From the NCBI GenBank assembly GCA_002399735.1, contig DHEF01000042.1, forward strand, positions 68,806 to 132,805: a stretch of 64,000 nucleotides of DNA, given 5' to 3'. A program made the position numbers and the translations under genes. Shown here piece by piece: positions 7,624-16,531 of this stretch. A model generated the notes under the pieces. That model made no database searches and was not told the DNA's origin. It saw only the letters and a program-made list of their open reading frames with translations. Every line of letters begins with the position of its first letter. The stretch's first letter is position 1. This DNA is from Chitinophagaceae bacterium UBA4857. GTDB lineage: Bacteria; Bacteroidota; Bacteroidia; Chitinophagales; Chitinophagaceae.

Positions 7624-10257
7624 ATGGATTACATAGGTGAAAACTTGCTTCCCGGCCAGATAGGGCACTTTTTGATTGTATTGTCATTTGTTGCGTCTAT
7701 TGTGGCTACGCTGTCTTATTATATGTCGGTAAAAACAGCACAGCTGGGCCAGGGTACCGTACTGGCTTTTACCAATCCTGATTCGGTAGCCTGGAAAAAG
7801 CTTGCACGTTATTCCTTCATCATTCAGTTTTTATCTATTGTAACCATATTTGCATTACTGTTTTACATGGTGTTTAACCACATGTTTGAGTACCACTATG
7901 TATGGAAACACAGTAGCCGTTCCTTAGAAATGAAATACCTGCTGGCCTGTATATGGGAAGGTCAGGAGGGTAGTACTTTGTTGTGGACATTCTGGCACTC
8001 GGTATTGGGCCTGGTGTTGATACGTAAGGGCAAAGAATGGGAAGCACCGGTAATGACGGTGATAAGCTTTACACAAATACTTTTGGCGGCCATGTTATTA
8101 GGTGTTTATGTATTTGGTTACCGCTTGGGTATTAATCCTTTTCTTTTATTAAGAGATAGTGGTGTGCTGGATAATGCACCGGCACTACACATGAACTTTG
8201 ATGCAACACAGCCGTTGAAGCAGGACTTTATGCTATCTATTAAAGATGGTAACGACTTAAACCCATTGTTGCAAAACTATTGGATGGTTATACATCCGCC
8301 GGTATTGTTCTTAGGTTTTGCCAGTACATTGGTTCCTTTTGCTTTTGCTTTAAGTGGCTTATGGTTTAAGAAAAAAGATCAGTGGATTAATGCCTCCTTA
8401 CCCTGGACTTTATTTTCTGTAGCCGTATTTGGCATCGGTATTATGATGGGTGCTGCCTGGGCATACGAATCGTTAAACTTTGGTGGTTACTGGGCCTGGG
8501 ATCCGGTGGAGAACGCTTCACTAGTACCCTGGTTAATATTAGTAGCCGGTTTACACACCTTGTTAATTTACAAACATAGCGGTTACTCGCTACGCACTAC
8601 TTACTTATTCTTTTTATTAGGTTTCATATTTGTTTGGTATTCTACCTTCTTAACCAAGAGTGGTATACTGGGTGAAACATCGGTACATGCCTTTACCGAT
8701 ACCGGTTTAAATGTGCAATTATTTTTAAGTATTTATGTGTTTGTATGGATGGCACCTATTGCTGCTGCCAAGACATTTAATGAAAAAGTAATGCTGGCCT
8801 TAGCCGGTACTATTTTAGGTCTTGGTGCTTATTTCTTATCGGTACCAGGTTTACCCATGTTTGCTATTTTAGGTGGTGTGGTAGCCATGGTCGTGTACAT
8901 AAACAAATTAATACCTACGGTTAAAAAAGAGGAAGATGTTTCATCCCGTGAATTTTGGATGTTTATAGGGTCATTGGTTTTCTTTTTATCGGCATTGGTA
9001 ATAACAGTTATTACTTCATTGCCGGTGTTTAATTCCTTGTTTGATTTAAAACAGGCACAACCGGAAAATGTAGAGTTTTTATATAACCAGATACATGTAT
9101 TGGTAGCGGTGGTAATTGCATTACTCACAGCAATAGGGCAATACTTAAAATATAAAAAAACCAGCCGTGCGTTTTTATTTAAAAAGTTAGGAGTACCCAC
9201 CATTATAGCCGCTATTATGGCTACACTGGTATTGACCTTTGGTAATATAAATTATACCAAAGAGGGTATGGGCTTTTTAATACAAATATGGATAGCCATT
9301 GCTGCCAGTATTTATGCCATTGTTGCCAATGCTGCTTATATATGGGTGGGTATAAAAGGCAATATGAAAATGAGCGGTGGTAGTATTTCGCACGTAGGTT
9401 TTGGGATGGTGTTATTAGGCATTTTATTATCATCCGGTAAAAAAGAAATTTTATCGTACAATACCAGTGGTATTCATATTGATTTTGGAAAAGACAGTAC
9501 CCAAAAATCTGGCGAAAACCTTACCCTTGTAAAAGGTGTGCCTATGCAAATGGGCGGTTACGATGTTACTTATATTGGCGATTCGGCGCATCCAAAAAAA
9601 TCGCTTAATTATTTCCTGATTGATTTTAAAAACAAGAAGAGTGGCGAGGAGTTTCGTTTAACCCCGAACTCCTTTATCAACTATAAAAACAACGAAGGGT
9701 TAATGTCAAATCCCTCATCTAGGCATTACCTTACCCACGATGTATTCACCTATATCTCGGCCATGGCCGATCCTGAAAAGAATAAGGACACAGCCCGTTT
9801 TGTAGATTACAACAGAGCCATTGGCGATACCATTTTTTACTCCAAAGGTTATATACTGGTAGAAAATGTGGTAGCAACAAACAACCTGCCAATGGCCAAT
9901 GTATCTAAAGATGATAGCGCCATACTAGCCACTTTAAATATTCATGCCCAAACCGGAAGCCGTTATACTACCGACCTGTTATTGTTAAAAGACACAAAGG
10001 GTAATATACGCAGCAATCAGGACACATTAATGGCCGAAAGTCTGGTAATGGAATTACGCAACTGGCAAAACGGTAAAGCAACCATTGGTGTAAAAGAATC
10101 AAATAGTGTTTTGGAGTGGATTACCTTAAAAGCTTATAAATTCCCATTCATTAATATTCTGTGGGCCGGTATTATATTAACCGCTATTGGCTTGTTTATC
10201 AGTATGTTTTATCGCATTAGCCAAAACAAACGCAATAAATTACAAAAGGTAGCATAA
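7624..10257 (+). CDS. ccmF: Cytochrome c synthetase CcmF/CcsA-type heme lyase
   Basis: An 877-residue polytopic membrane protein of the heme-handling protein family. Many transmembrane segments flank the periplasmic tryptophan-rich WWD-type motif GGYWAWDPVENASLVPWL, at about residues 286-303. WEGQEGSTLLWTFWH in the N-terminal region is another CcmF hallmark, and periplasmic His residues in LQNYWMVIHPPVLFLG are candidate heme ligands. A large soluble periplasmic domain (about residues 620-850) precedes the last membrane helix, as in CcmF. It acts with CcmE upstream to attach heme to apocytochrome c. Other ccm genes (ccmA, B, C) are not in the window. The ATG is 7 bp after the ccmE stop. Confidence 0.92.
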   Translation: MDYIGENLLPGQIGHFLIVLSFVASIVATLSYYMSVKTAQLGQGTVLAFTNPDSVAWKKLARYSFIIQFLSIVTIFALLFYMVFNHMFEYHYVWKHSSRSLEMKYLLACIWEGQEGSTLLWTFWHSVLGLVLIRKGKEWEAPVMTVISFTQILLAAMLLGVYVFGYRLGINPFLLLRDSGVLDNAPALHMNFDATQPLKQDFMLSIKDGNDLNPLLQNYWMVIHPPVLFLGFASTLVPFAFALSGLWFKKKDQWINASLPWTLFSVAVFGIGIMMGAAWAYESLNFGGYWAWDPVENASLVPWLILVAGLHTLLIYKHSGYSLRTTYLFFLLGFIFVWYSTFLTKSGILGETSVHAFTDTGLNVQLFLSIYVFVWMAPIAAAKTFNEKVMLALAGTILGLGAYFLSVPGLPMFAILGGVVAMVVYINKLIPTVKKEEDVSSREFWMFIGSLVFFLSALVITVITSLPVFNSLFDLKQAQPENVEFLYNQIHVLVAVVIALLTAIGQYLKYKKTSRAFLFKKLGVPTIIAAIMATLVLTFGNINYTKEGMGFLIQIWIAIAASIYAIVANAAYIWVGIKGNMKMSGGSISHVGFGMVLLGILLSSGKKEILSYNTSGIHIDFGKDSTQKSGENLTLVKGVPMQMGGYDVTYIGDSAHPKKSLNYFLIDFKNKKSGEEFRLTPNSFINYKNNEGLMSNPSSRHYLTHDVFTYISAMADPEKNKDTARFVDYNRAIGDTIFYSKGYILVENVVATNNLPMANVSKDDSAILATLNIHAQTGSRYTTDLLLLKDTKGNIRSNQDTLMAESLVMELRNWQNGKATIGVKESNSVLEWITLKAYKFPFINILWAGIILTAIGLFISMFYRISQNKRNKLQKVA

Positions 10258-10342
10258 TCAGCACACTGTTTTAACAGTTCTGTACAACGTTTATAGTTGT
10301 AAGTTTGTCAACATTAATGTAAATTGACATATTATTACAACA

Positions 10343-11065
10343 TTGCGCCCTGTATTTACATACCGTATTATTTTATGTTTACTCCTGTTTACAGGCAGTA
10401 ATAAACTATTTGCACAAGAAGTGCCGTTAATGGGGCCACCACCACAACAAGCTATTCCCCCTATTCCATCCTTTGAAGAAAGGCAAAAAAAGTGGGGCCC
10501 TAACGATACCATTTTAGTAAGCGCCATATGGTATGGCAATTCTATTGATTCTTTTGAAATGTTATCCTATCGGGAGGAAGAGAATGTATGGGTAACTAAA
10601 ATGTCCGACAGGCGATTACAAAGAAAAATTGCCGAGTGGACACGCCTGCGTAATGCAGTATATGTAACTTATCCCTATGCTCGTACGGCCGGTTATACTA
10701 TTAACGAAATAAATAAGCAACTGGCCAATGTAAGCAGTAAAAAAGAAAGAAAAGCCATTATAAAAGCAAAGGAAAAAGAATTGAAGAAAAAGTTTGCCGA
10801 CCCGCTTTCTAATCTTTCTGTTTACCAGGGTAAGGTATTAATGAAATTAATTAATCGCCAGACCGGTAACAATTGTTTTGAAATAATTAAAGAATTTAAA
10901 GGCGGTTTAAATGCCACCATGTACCAAACCGTTGCCTTTTTTGTTGGCGGCAATCTTAAACAAAAGTACGATGTACAAGGCGACTCCTTTGATCGTCAAA
11001 TTGAAAGTTACGTAAACGAAATTGACGGAAACTGGTATAACAATGCGTTTAGAAAAGGGAATTAG
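10343..11065 (+). CDS. DUF4294 family secreted protein
   Basis: A 240-residue protein with a signal peptide (RIILCLLLFTGSNKLFAQ) and no later membrane segment. The block VYVTYPYARTAGYTINEINK...KKERKAIIKAKEKELKKKF...LSVYQGKVLMKLINRQTGNNCFEIIKEFKGG is characteristic of DUF4294, a Bacteroidota family of unknown function. The only in-frame start that retains the signal peptide is TTG at 10343, and no ATG is available upstream of the hydrophobic core. It lies 86 bp after the ccmF-type gene with no obvious terminator between, so readthrough from that operon is possible. Confidence 0.82.
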   Translation: MRPVFTYRIILCLLLFTGSNKLFAQEVPLMGPPPQQAIPPIPSFEERQKKWGPNDTILVSAIWYGNSIDSFEMLSYREEENVWVTKMSDRRLQRKIAEWTRLRNAVYVTYPYARTAGYTINEINKQLANVSSKKERKAIIKAKEKELKKKFADPLSNLSVYQGKVLMKLINRQTGNNCFEIIKEFKGGLNATMYQTVAFFVGGNLKQKYDVQGDSFDRQIESYVNEIDGNWYNNAFRKGN

Positions 11066-11531
11066 GTTTTGGAATTGAGATGTGAGAAATGAGTAGTCAG
11101 ATAAGTTCGCTCCCATTCTGAAATACTTTTTCTTACTATATTTTTTTTTATGTTACCGGCTGCAGTAATCCTATTCACCGTTCCTTGCGTCGCACTCTTC
11201 AACTACAACAATTCTATTGAGCATTAGGTAAGGGGCCTAATTCATCGGAAAACCTCATTGGCACATTTCCAAATTTTCAAATTTTTCTCTGTTGTGTCAC
11301 TCACTTGTGCTGCAACAATTCTATTGACCATATTGCAGTACCCCGCATTTTAATCGGAGTGTTCAGTAATTCTATTGGGCATTATGCACGTGTAAAAGAT
11401 GATTCATAAAATCCTCAAATCAGAAATCCTACATCCTACATTAAAATTGTTTTTTCCCCAACAGTTCAAAATATCAACAACATAGAATAATTTTAGTGTT
11501 ATAACGTTTTATAAAAAAGAAAAGCACAAAT
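11066..11531. other. Repeat-filled gap between the DUF4294 and S41 peptidase genes
   Basis: Contents in order: a GAATTGAGATGTGAGAAATGAG word run (family E, 11066-11092), a family A copy (11149-11232), an AAATTTTCAAATTTT word run (11263-11285), a second decayed family A right half with two CAATTCTATTG-like ends (about 11290-11390), and an AT-rich leader before the S41 gene. No gene was found. Confidence 0.7.
11149..11232 (+). repeat. Family A interspersed element, near-complete copy
   Basis: Modules: TTTTATGTTACCGGCTGCAG, then TTCACCGTTCCTTGCGTCGC, then ACTCTTCAACTACAACAATT, then CTATTGAGCATTA. It is sense-oriented, 84 bp downstream of the DUF4294 stop codon. Confidence 0.8.
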
Positions 11532-12869
11532 ATGAAAACAGTAAAAATTTTGTCGCTGGTAGCTGTTGTGTTGGGCACAACATTTACGGCATGTAAAAAA
11601 AATAAGGATTCTAATACCAGCCAGACTGATAAAATAAAAGATACAACCATTGCTTATGCACGCGACATATACCTGTGGTATGACAAAATACCTGCATCAT
11701 TCAATGCCCGTAACTATAGTGATCAAGATGCTATCATGAAAGCTATCAGGGCATATAGTATTGAACCCGGTTTTACCGCACCGGTTGATAGGTGGAGTTT
11801 TGCGGTTAATCAGGCTGAGTGGGATGATGTAAGTGGTGGTGTGGCGAAAGATTTTGGATTAAACGCCTTTTTTTACAGTGCAAATGATTTACGCGTAAGG
11901 ATGGTGGAACCTAATTCACCCGCCGGGATTGCAGGTATAAAAAGGGGCTGGCGTTTTACTAAAGTTAATGGAAGTACAAATATTACCAGTGCTAACGCTG
12001 ATATGCTTGTTGATGCTTTATATGGAAGTAATAGCAGTAGTTTTACTTTTCTTAAACCGGATGGCAGTTCTGTAGATGTTACATTAACTTCTGCTTCTTA
12101 TAATAACAAACCTTTATTACTTGATTCTGTTTATACTGTGGGAGTGAAAAAAGTTGGCTATATGGTGTATAATAGCTTCTTAGGCGATAGTGCTCAAACA
12201 GTTAATGGTTATGCCCGCATTATTAATCGGTTTACAAGTGAAAGTGTGGATGATGTGGTGGTGGACTTACGTTACAATGGCGGCGGTTATGTTTATTTGC
12301 AACAAACGCTTGCAAACTATTTGGTGCCAACTGCAGGTAATGGCGGTGTAATGATGACCTCAAAATATAACGATAAATACTCTCGATTTAACAGTACAGT
12401 AAACTTTGCAAAAAAAGGTACACTAAATCTGTCCCGTATATTCTTTATTGTAAGTAGTTCTACTGCCTCAGCAAGTGAGTTATTAATTAATAATTTGAAA
12501 CCTTATATTGCCGATGTTAAAATAATTGGTCCCTCCAAATCCTATGGTAAACCTGTAGGTTATTTTGCTATCCCTGTTGGTGATGATTACATTTTTCCCG
12601 TATCATCAAGAACCGTAAACAAAAATAACGAAGGCAATTATTTTGACGGCTTTGCATTAAGCAACCAGGCCGCGGACGGATTAAACAAAGAATTAGGAGA
12701 TGTGGAAGAGTCTTGTTTGGCCAGTGCGTTAAAATATATTGGTACAGGTGCATTCAGAATGAGTACCGCTACTGAACGTCAAACAATGATAATAGCGCCG
12801 GAACTGTTGAATGCCAACAAAAAATTGGATCACCAGTTTAAAGGCATGATTAGCGAAAGAAAGTTTTAA
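11532..12869 (+). CDS. S41 family (CtpA/Tsp-like) serine peptidase, lipoprotein
   Basis: A 445-residue exported peptidase. The signal peptide ends in a lipobox with the acylated Cys at C21 (TTFTAC), predicting membrane anchoring. A PDZ-like domain spans about residues 115-190 (RVRMVEPNSPAGIAGIKRGW), followed by the tail-specific protease core. The likely Ser/Lys dyad is S313 in STASASE and K340 in SKSYGKPVG, spaced two residues wider than the 25 of E. coli Tsp. DVVVDLRYNGGG is the usual core strand motif. The natural substrate is unknown. It is a single gene between repeat-rich spacers, and A-rich sequence precedes the ATG. Confidence 0.9.
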   Translation: MKTVKILSLVAVVLGTTFTACKKNKDSNTSQTDKIKDTTIAYARDIYLWYDKIPASFNARNYSDQDAIMKAIRAYSIEPGFTAPVDRWSFAVNQAEWDDVSGGVAKDFGLNAFFYSANDLRVRMVEPNSPAGIAGIKRGWRFTKVNGSTNITSANADMLVDALYGSNSSSFTFLKPDGSSVDVTLTSASYNNKPLLLDSVYTVGVKKVGYMVYNSFLGDSAQTVNGYARIINRFTSESVDDVVVDLRYNGGGYVYLQQTLANYLVPTAGNGGVMMTSKYNDKYSRFNSTVNFAKKGTLNLSRIFFIVSSSTASASELLINNLKPYIADVKIIGPSKSYGKPVGYFAIPVGDDYIFPVSSRTVNKNNEGNYFDGFALSNQAADGLNKELGDVEESCLASALKYIGTGAFRMSTATERQTMIIAPELLNANKKLDHQFKGMISERKF

Positions 12870-12893
12870 GTTTTTTATCAATAAGAAAACGCT

Positions 12894-13023
12894 GTCACCC
12901 TGAGCACAAATAAAAGAAAGATTATGTTCTTTAAAATGACAAGAACAGTGTCAGGTAGAGCCTGACGAAACCCGGTTATAATTTTTATTGTGTTATGTCA
13001 CCCTTCGTCAAGCTCAGGGTGAC
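12894..13023. repeat. Inverted-repeat element with GTCACCCTGAGC termini
   Basis: GTCACCCTGAGC (12894-12905) and its exact reverse complement GCTCAGGGTGAC (13012-13023) bound a 130 bp unit. It also holds an inner GTCAGG/CCTGAC hairpin (12950-12966) and a CTTCGTCAAGC segment. The GTCACCC...CTTGACGAAGGGTGAC layout is a type of intergenic repeat I recall from Bacteroidota genomes. No coding content was found. Confidence 0.6.
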
Positions 13024-13090
13024 AAAGGCTTTAAAGTTGTCATTAACATATCGATAAAAAGAGTATAAAATTTAGTGCTACTTAATAAAA

Positions 13091-13129
13091 TATAAGATCC
13101 CGATAAACTTAGTTTTTCGGGATCTTATA
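13091..13129 (-). terminator. Perfect 13-bp hairpin overlapping the end of the small secreted gene
   Basis: TATAAGATCCCGA (13091-13103) pairs exactly with TCGGGATCTTATA (13117-13129). The stop codon of the minus-strand gene (13109-13111) lies in the loop and its last codons form one arm. A TTTTATT run follows on the minus strand. It could also stop plus-strand transcription from the S41 gene. Confidence 0.75.
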
Positions 13130-13357
13130 TTTTTTACGAAACCAGCAATTTTTCTTTTTTACGGCTTTATGTTTTGGCACATTCAGGCTATCAGTAGTAA
13201 GTTGCTTATTATCAATTAAACGGGCATCGGCCTTGGCGGCATCTTCTTTTGCTTTAGGGTTTTCAATAGCTTTTTTTATAACCGGGTTATTCTGTGCTGT
13301 TGCGGCATAGCTACCTAATGTGATGATACAAATAAAAAGTATAAATGCTTTTTTCAT
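13109..13357 (-). CDS. Small secreted basic protein, unrecognised
   Basis: An 82-residue protein starting MKKAFILFICIITLGSYAA, a clear signal peptide cleaved near ATAQ. The mature part of about 60 residues is rich in Lys, Ala and Asp and ends in a strongly basic Lys- and aromatic-rich tail (KKKNCWFRKKYKIPKN) with one Cys. I recognise no family. The open frame extends to an ATG at 13399, but the ATG at 13357 begins exactly at the signal peptide and is preferred. The gene stands alone between the S41 peptidase gene and bshB1. Confidence 0.6.
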   Translation of the reverse strand: MKKAFILFICIITLGSYAATAQNNPVIKKAIENPKAKEDAAKADARLIDNKQLTTDSLNVPKHKAVKKKNCWFRKKYKIPKN

Positions 13358-13439
13358 AGCTGAACTTTTAGTTTTACTATTAATAGGATGATTAAACAAG
13401 TAAAAATGTACGCTTAAATAAACAAAATAAAATGTTAAC

Positions 13440-13524
13440 TGTAATAGGTAGGTAATAGTTGATGGAGCATAGTTAATGATTATGTTTACTATGTACTATC
13501 AACTATTAGCTATTAACCAATCTC
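13440..13524. repeat. Short word repeat, AACTATTAACCATTAAC type (family F)
   Basis: An imperfect run of the words ATAGTTGATGG, ATAGTTAATG and CTATCAACTATTAGC lies just before the bshB1 leader. Related runs occur at 22563-22595, 35210-35222, 41424-41455, 43014-43050 and 52308-52340. Confidence 0.5.
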
Positions 13525-13566
13525 CCCAAATAAAAAACAAATTATATTTACACAATAAACAACTGA

Positions 13567-14307
13567 ATGAAAGTAGATATTTTAGCAATAGGCGTACATC
13601 CGGACGATATAGAACTGGGTTGCGCCGGAACCATCATTAACGAAATTAGGAATGGCAAAACAGTAGCCATTGTTGATTTAACCCAAGGAGAATTAGGCAC
13701 ACGCGGAACCATTGAAACACGCTACACCGAAGCCGCAGACGCAGCCAGAATAATGGGTGTAGTAGCTCGAGAAAACCTGAAAATGAGGGATGGTTTTTTT
13801 ACCAATGATGAAACGCACAAACTGCAACTTATACAGGCTATTCGTAAATACCGCCCCGAAATTGTGTTGGGTAATATTTTAAACGACCGGCATCCTGATC
13901 ATGGACGGGCCGGACACCTGATAAGTGATGCTTTTTTTCTATCTGGTTTGTCAAAAATAGTAACAACCGATAGTGAGGGTAATGCGCAGGAAAAATGGCG
14001 ACCAAAATACTTTTTACAATACATTCAGGATTGGTACCACGAGCCAGATATTTTGCTGGACATAAGTGATGTATTTGAACAAAAAATGGAAGCCATTAAA
14101 GCGTATGGCACACAGTTTCATACCAATACAGTTGACAGCAATAGTGGTGAACAAACTTATATTTCCACTCCCGATTTTGTAGAAAGCATTATTGCCCGTG
14201 CCCGCATGTTGGGTAAACGAATTGGGGTAAAATACGCCGAAGGCTTTTTGGCGGAAAAGAAAATCGGCATTAAAAGCCTGGATGCCTTGGTGTTAAAAGA
14301 AACCTAA
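13567..14307 (+). CDS. bshB1: Bacillithiol biosynthesis deacetylase BshB1
   Basis: A zinc-dependent LmbE/PIG-L family deacetylase that removes the acetyl group from GlcNAc-malate in bacillithiol synthesis. The AHPDD-type metal site is HPDD at residues 11-14, with HPDHGRAG (from H109) providing the third ligand and partner residues. TQGELGTRGT at about residues 39-48 and the C-terminal YAEGF are typical of BshB1. At 246 residues the length is normal. bshA and bshC are not in the window. The ATG follows an A-rich leader, and word-repeat DNA lies upstream. Confidence 0.92.
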   Translation: MKVDILAIGVHPDDIELGCAGTIINEIRNGKTVAIVDLTQGELGTRGTIETRYTEAADAARIMGVVARENLKMRDGFFTNDETHKLQLIQAIRKYRPEIVLGNILNDRHPDHGRAGHLISDAFFLSGLSKIVTTDSEGNAQEKWRPKYFLQYIQDWYHEPDILLDISDVFEQKMEAIKAYGTQFHTNTVDSNSGEQTYISTPDFVESIIARARMLGKRIGVKYAEGFLAEKKIGIKSLDALVLKET

Positions 14308-14410
14308 ACCTAACAAAAGGTAGTTATTGTTTTCTGTTATAAAAATGTCATTTTATAGAAAAAGACAAAAAAATCCTTTATTATAGGCCACTTACATCGG
14401 TATTAATTAG

Positions 14411-14418
14411 TACCTTTG
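14411..14418 (+). promoter_or_regulatory. -7 element (TACCTTTG) of the desaturase gene
   Basis: An exact TAnnTTTG match 31 bp upstream of the ATG at 14449. Confidence 0.5.
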
Positions 14419-14448
14419 TTCATTACTCATTGTTAACTAAGTTCAAAA

Positions 14449-15513
14449 ATGACAAATCCACGCTTTCCTAAAATAAAAGTTTCGTTTCATAACGAACTTA
14501 AAAACCGTATTGGCGAATACTTTCAACAAAAAGGCAAGTCAATGACAGGTAATTCTCAACTGTTTATAAAAGCCACTATTTTACTGGTAACTTTTATAGC
14601 GTTGTATGTGCACTTGGTTTTCTTTACACCGGCTACAGTATGGGCTATTTTAGAAAGCATTGCAATGGGTTTAACTATTGCGGCATTGGGCTTTAATGTA
14701 ATGCACGATGGCGCACATGGTAGTTTCAGTAAATACAAATGGGTAAACCAGGCCGCCTCTAACGTGGCTAATTTTTTAGGTGCCAGCCAACACATGTGGC
14801 GTACCAAACACAACGTCATTCACCATACTTACACCAATATTCATGGGGTTGATGATGATATTGAAGCTCGTCCTTTATTACGTTTGTGCGATGAGCAACC
14901 TCATTACAAAATTCATAAATATCAGCATTATTATTTCCCTGCTGCCTATTCTTTGTTATACATCTGGTGGGTCTTTTTTACCGATTATAAAAAGTATTTT
15001 TCGCTGAAAATCGGAGAAATGCCACTTAAAAAAATGACGGCATCTGAACACTTTTTCTTTTGGTTTTACAAAGCCTGTCACGCAGTAATTTTTATCGTAT
15101 TACCCATTCTTTTTGTAGGACCAATCGCTTGGTTAATCGGGTTCTTAGTAATGGGTGTTACTGCCGGCTTTGTATTAAGTATTGTTTTCCAGTTAGCACA
15201 CACTGTTGAGCATACTCATTTCCCAATGCCTAATGAAGGTGGTGCTATGGAAGACGAGTGGGCTATTCATCAATTAAAAACAACTGCAAACTTTGCTACC
15301 AATAATAAAGTAGTAAGCTGGTTTGTTGGTGGTCTAAACTTTCAGGTAGAGCATCATTTATTCCCTAAAATTTCGCATATACATTACCCTGCCATTAGCA
15401 AAATAATTAAAAAAGCCTGTCAGGACTATGGCATTGAGTATATCGAATATGCAAATGTTCGTTTCGCTGTAGCTTCTCATGTGGCATTCTTAAGACAAAT
15501 GAGTAAAGCATAA
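14449..15513 (+). CDS. Membrane fatty acid desaturase (acyl-lipid/acyl-CoA, front-end-like)
   Basis: A 354-residue integral membrane di-iron desaturase introducing a double bond into fatty-acyl chains. Three histidine boxes are intact: HDGAH (86-90), HNVIHH (121-126) and QVEHH (299-303). The Gln in the third box is typical of delta-6-like (front-end) enzymes. No cytochrome b5 domain is fused, so a separate ferredoxin or cytochrome must supply electrons. Hydrophobic segments at about residues 40-60, 66-82, 160-180 and 205-250 fit the fold. It is followed by a strong terminator. Regiospecificity is inferred only from the Q-box. Confidence 0.92.
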   Translation: MTNPRFPKIKVSFHNELKNRIGEYFQQKGKSMTGNSQLFIKATILLVTFIALYVHLVFFTPATVWAILESIAMGLTIAALGFNVMHDGAHGSFSKYKWVNQAASNVANFLGASQHMWRTKHNVIHHTYTNIHGVDDDIEARPLLRLCDEQPHYKIHKYQHYYFPAAYSLLYIWWVFFTDYKKYFSLKIGEMPLKKMTASEHFFFWFYKACHAVIFIVLPILFVGPIAWLIGFLVMGVTAGFVLSIVFQLAHTVEHTHFPMPNEGGAMEDEWAIHQLKTTANFATNNKVVSWFVGGLNFQVEHHLFPKISHIHYPAISKIIKKACQDYGIEYIEYANVRFAVASHVAFLRQMSKA

Positions 15514-15536
15514 TTTATAAAGCTTTTAAAATAGTG

Positions 15537-15567
15537 AAGGTTCTGCATTTGCAGAACCTTTTTTTAT
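15537..15567 (+). terminator. Terminator of the desaturase gene
   Basis: AAGGTTCTGC (15537-15546) and GCAGAACCTT (15551-15560) form a perfect 10-bp stem with an ATTT loop, followed by a T-run. Confidence 0.9.
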
Positions 15568-15650
15568 GTTACGGGCTGTAGTACCTTGATTGAACTGACG
15601 TTGCGACGCTCCGTTCATCGTTTTGTTTGCTAATCATCATTGTGTTGTAT
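15561..15650 (+). repeat. Family A interspersed element copy, GTTGCGACGCTCCG subtype
   Basis: TTTTATGTTACGGGCTGTAG, then CCTTGATTGAACTGACG, then TTGCGACGCTCCGTTCATCG. It starts inside the T-run of the desaturase terminator, in the sense orientation. Confidence 0.8.
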
Positions 15651-15765
15651 TACAATTTCAACAAGATATAACTAACTTTTTAATCAAAGTACAATATTGC
15701 GAATGTAAAACTGATGTTATACCTTGTATGGCTATAACTAAATATAAAATACCAAAACAAAACTT

Positions 15766-16371
15766 ATGGTTGTTTACGGAACCAAAAATACAAAACTAAC
15801 CGGCGCGCAAATCATTGATAAGTGCAGTAACTGCGGTACATCAAACGTAATGGAGATGCATGTTTTTCAAAAATTTGCTCATGTCTTTTGGATGCCTTTC
15901 TTCCCTATGAAAAAGCTAGGAGTTAGTCAATGTAACCATTGCAAACAAGTATTAACCCAAAAGGAAATGCCACCGGCATTAACTACAACTTACCAAACAT
16001 TAAAAGCACAAGCAAAAACACCCATCTGGACATTTGCAGGTATTGGGTTAGTGATAGCTTTGGTAACAATAGGCGTAATAAGTGACAGGAGAAAGGATGA
16101 AAAAAATGCCAAACTTATAGTTTCTCCCCAAGTAAATGATATTTACGAAGTAACATTAGGCTACAAACACTATACATTATACAAGGTCGCTATTGTAAAA
16201 GGCGATTCGGTTTTCCTTAGTGTAAATGATTATGAGACCAATAAAGCAACAGGCCTTAAGGATTTAAAGAAAAAAAGAGGAAATGCTTTTTCTGAAGATT
16301 TTTTACCATTGACAAAAGCAGAGCTAAAAGAAATGTTAGAAAAAGGAGAAATACTCGATATTGAAAGATAA
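15766..16371 (+). CDS. Zinc-ribbon membrane protein, function unknown
   Basis: A 201-residue protein. The N-terminal zinc ribbon has two CxxC knuckles: C20-SN-C23 and C56-NH-C59. The segment between them (HVFWMPFFPMKK) is aromatic and may lie on the membrane. A single transmembrane helix spans about residues 84-104 (IWTFAGIGLVIALVTIGVIS), followed by a soluble C-terminal domain of mixed alpha/beta character. I recognise no named family beyond zinc-ribbon proteins with a WMPFFP-like segment. It is a single gene between the desaturase and aguB genes, with no partner indicated. Confidence 0.72.
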   Translation: MVVYGTKNTKLTGAQIIDKCSNCGTSNVMEMHVFQKFAHVFWMPFFPMKKLGVSQCNHCKQVLTQKEMPPALTTTYQTLKAQAKTPIWTFAGIGLVIALVTIGVISDRRKDEKNAKLIVSPQVNDIYEVTLGYKHYTLYKVAIVKGDSVFLSVNDYETNKATGLKDLKKKRGNAFSEDFLPLTKAELKEMLEKGEILDIER

Positions 16372-16457
16372 CAGATGATAACATATAGGTTTGTGGTTTA
16401 TAAAATAGTTAGTTCATTTACTAACCGGTTAATTTTATTTAACGAAGAATATTTGTT

Positions 16458-16492
16458 AACATCTCAATTCTCAAATCTCGATTCTCAAGTCT
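16458..16492. repeat. Short word repeat, TCTCAAATCTCA type (family E)
   Basis: ACATCTCAATTCTCAAATC and onward is an imperfect iteration of TCTCAATTC. Related runs lie at 11066-11092, 22661-22682, 25803-25852 and 26098-26142. Confidence 0.5.
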
Positions 16493-16503
16493 AAATACTT
16501 TAC

Positions 16504-16511
16504 TATTTTTG
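16504..16511 (+). promoter_or_regulatory. -7 element (TATTTTTG) of aguB
   Basis: An exact TAnnTTTG match 21 bp before the preferred aguB ATG (16532). Confidence 0.5.
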
Positions 16512-16531
16512 CAACTCAAATTGTGAAAACT

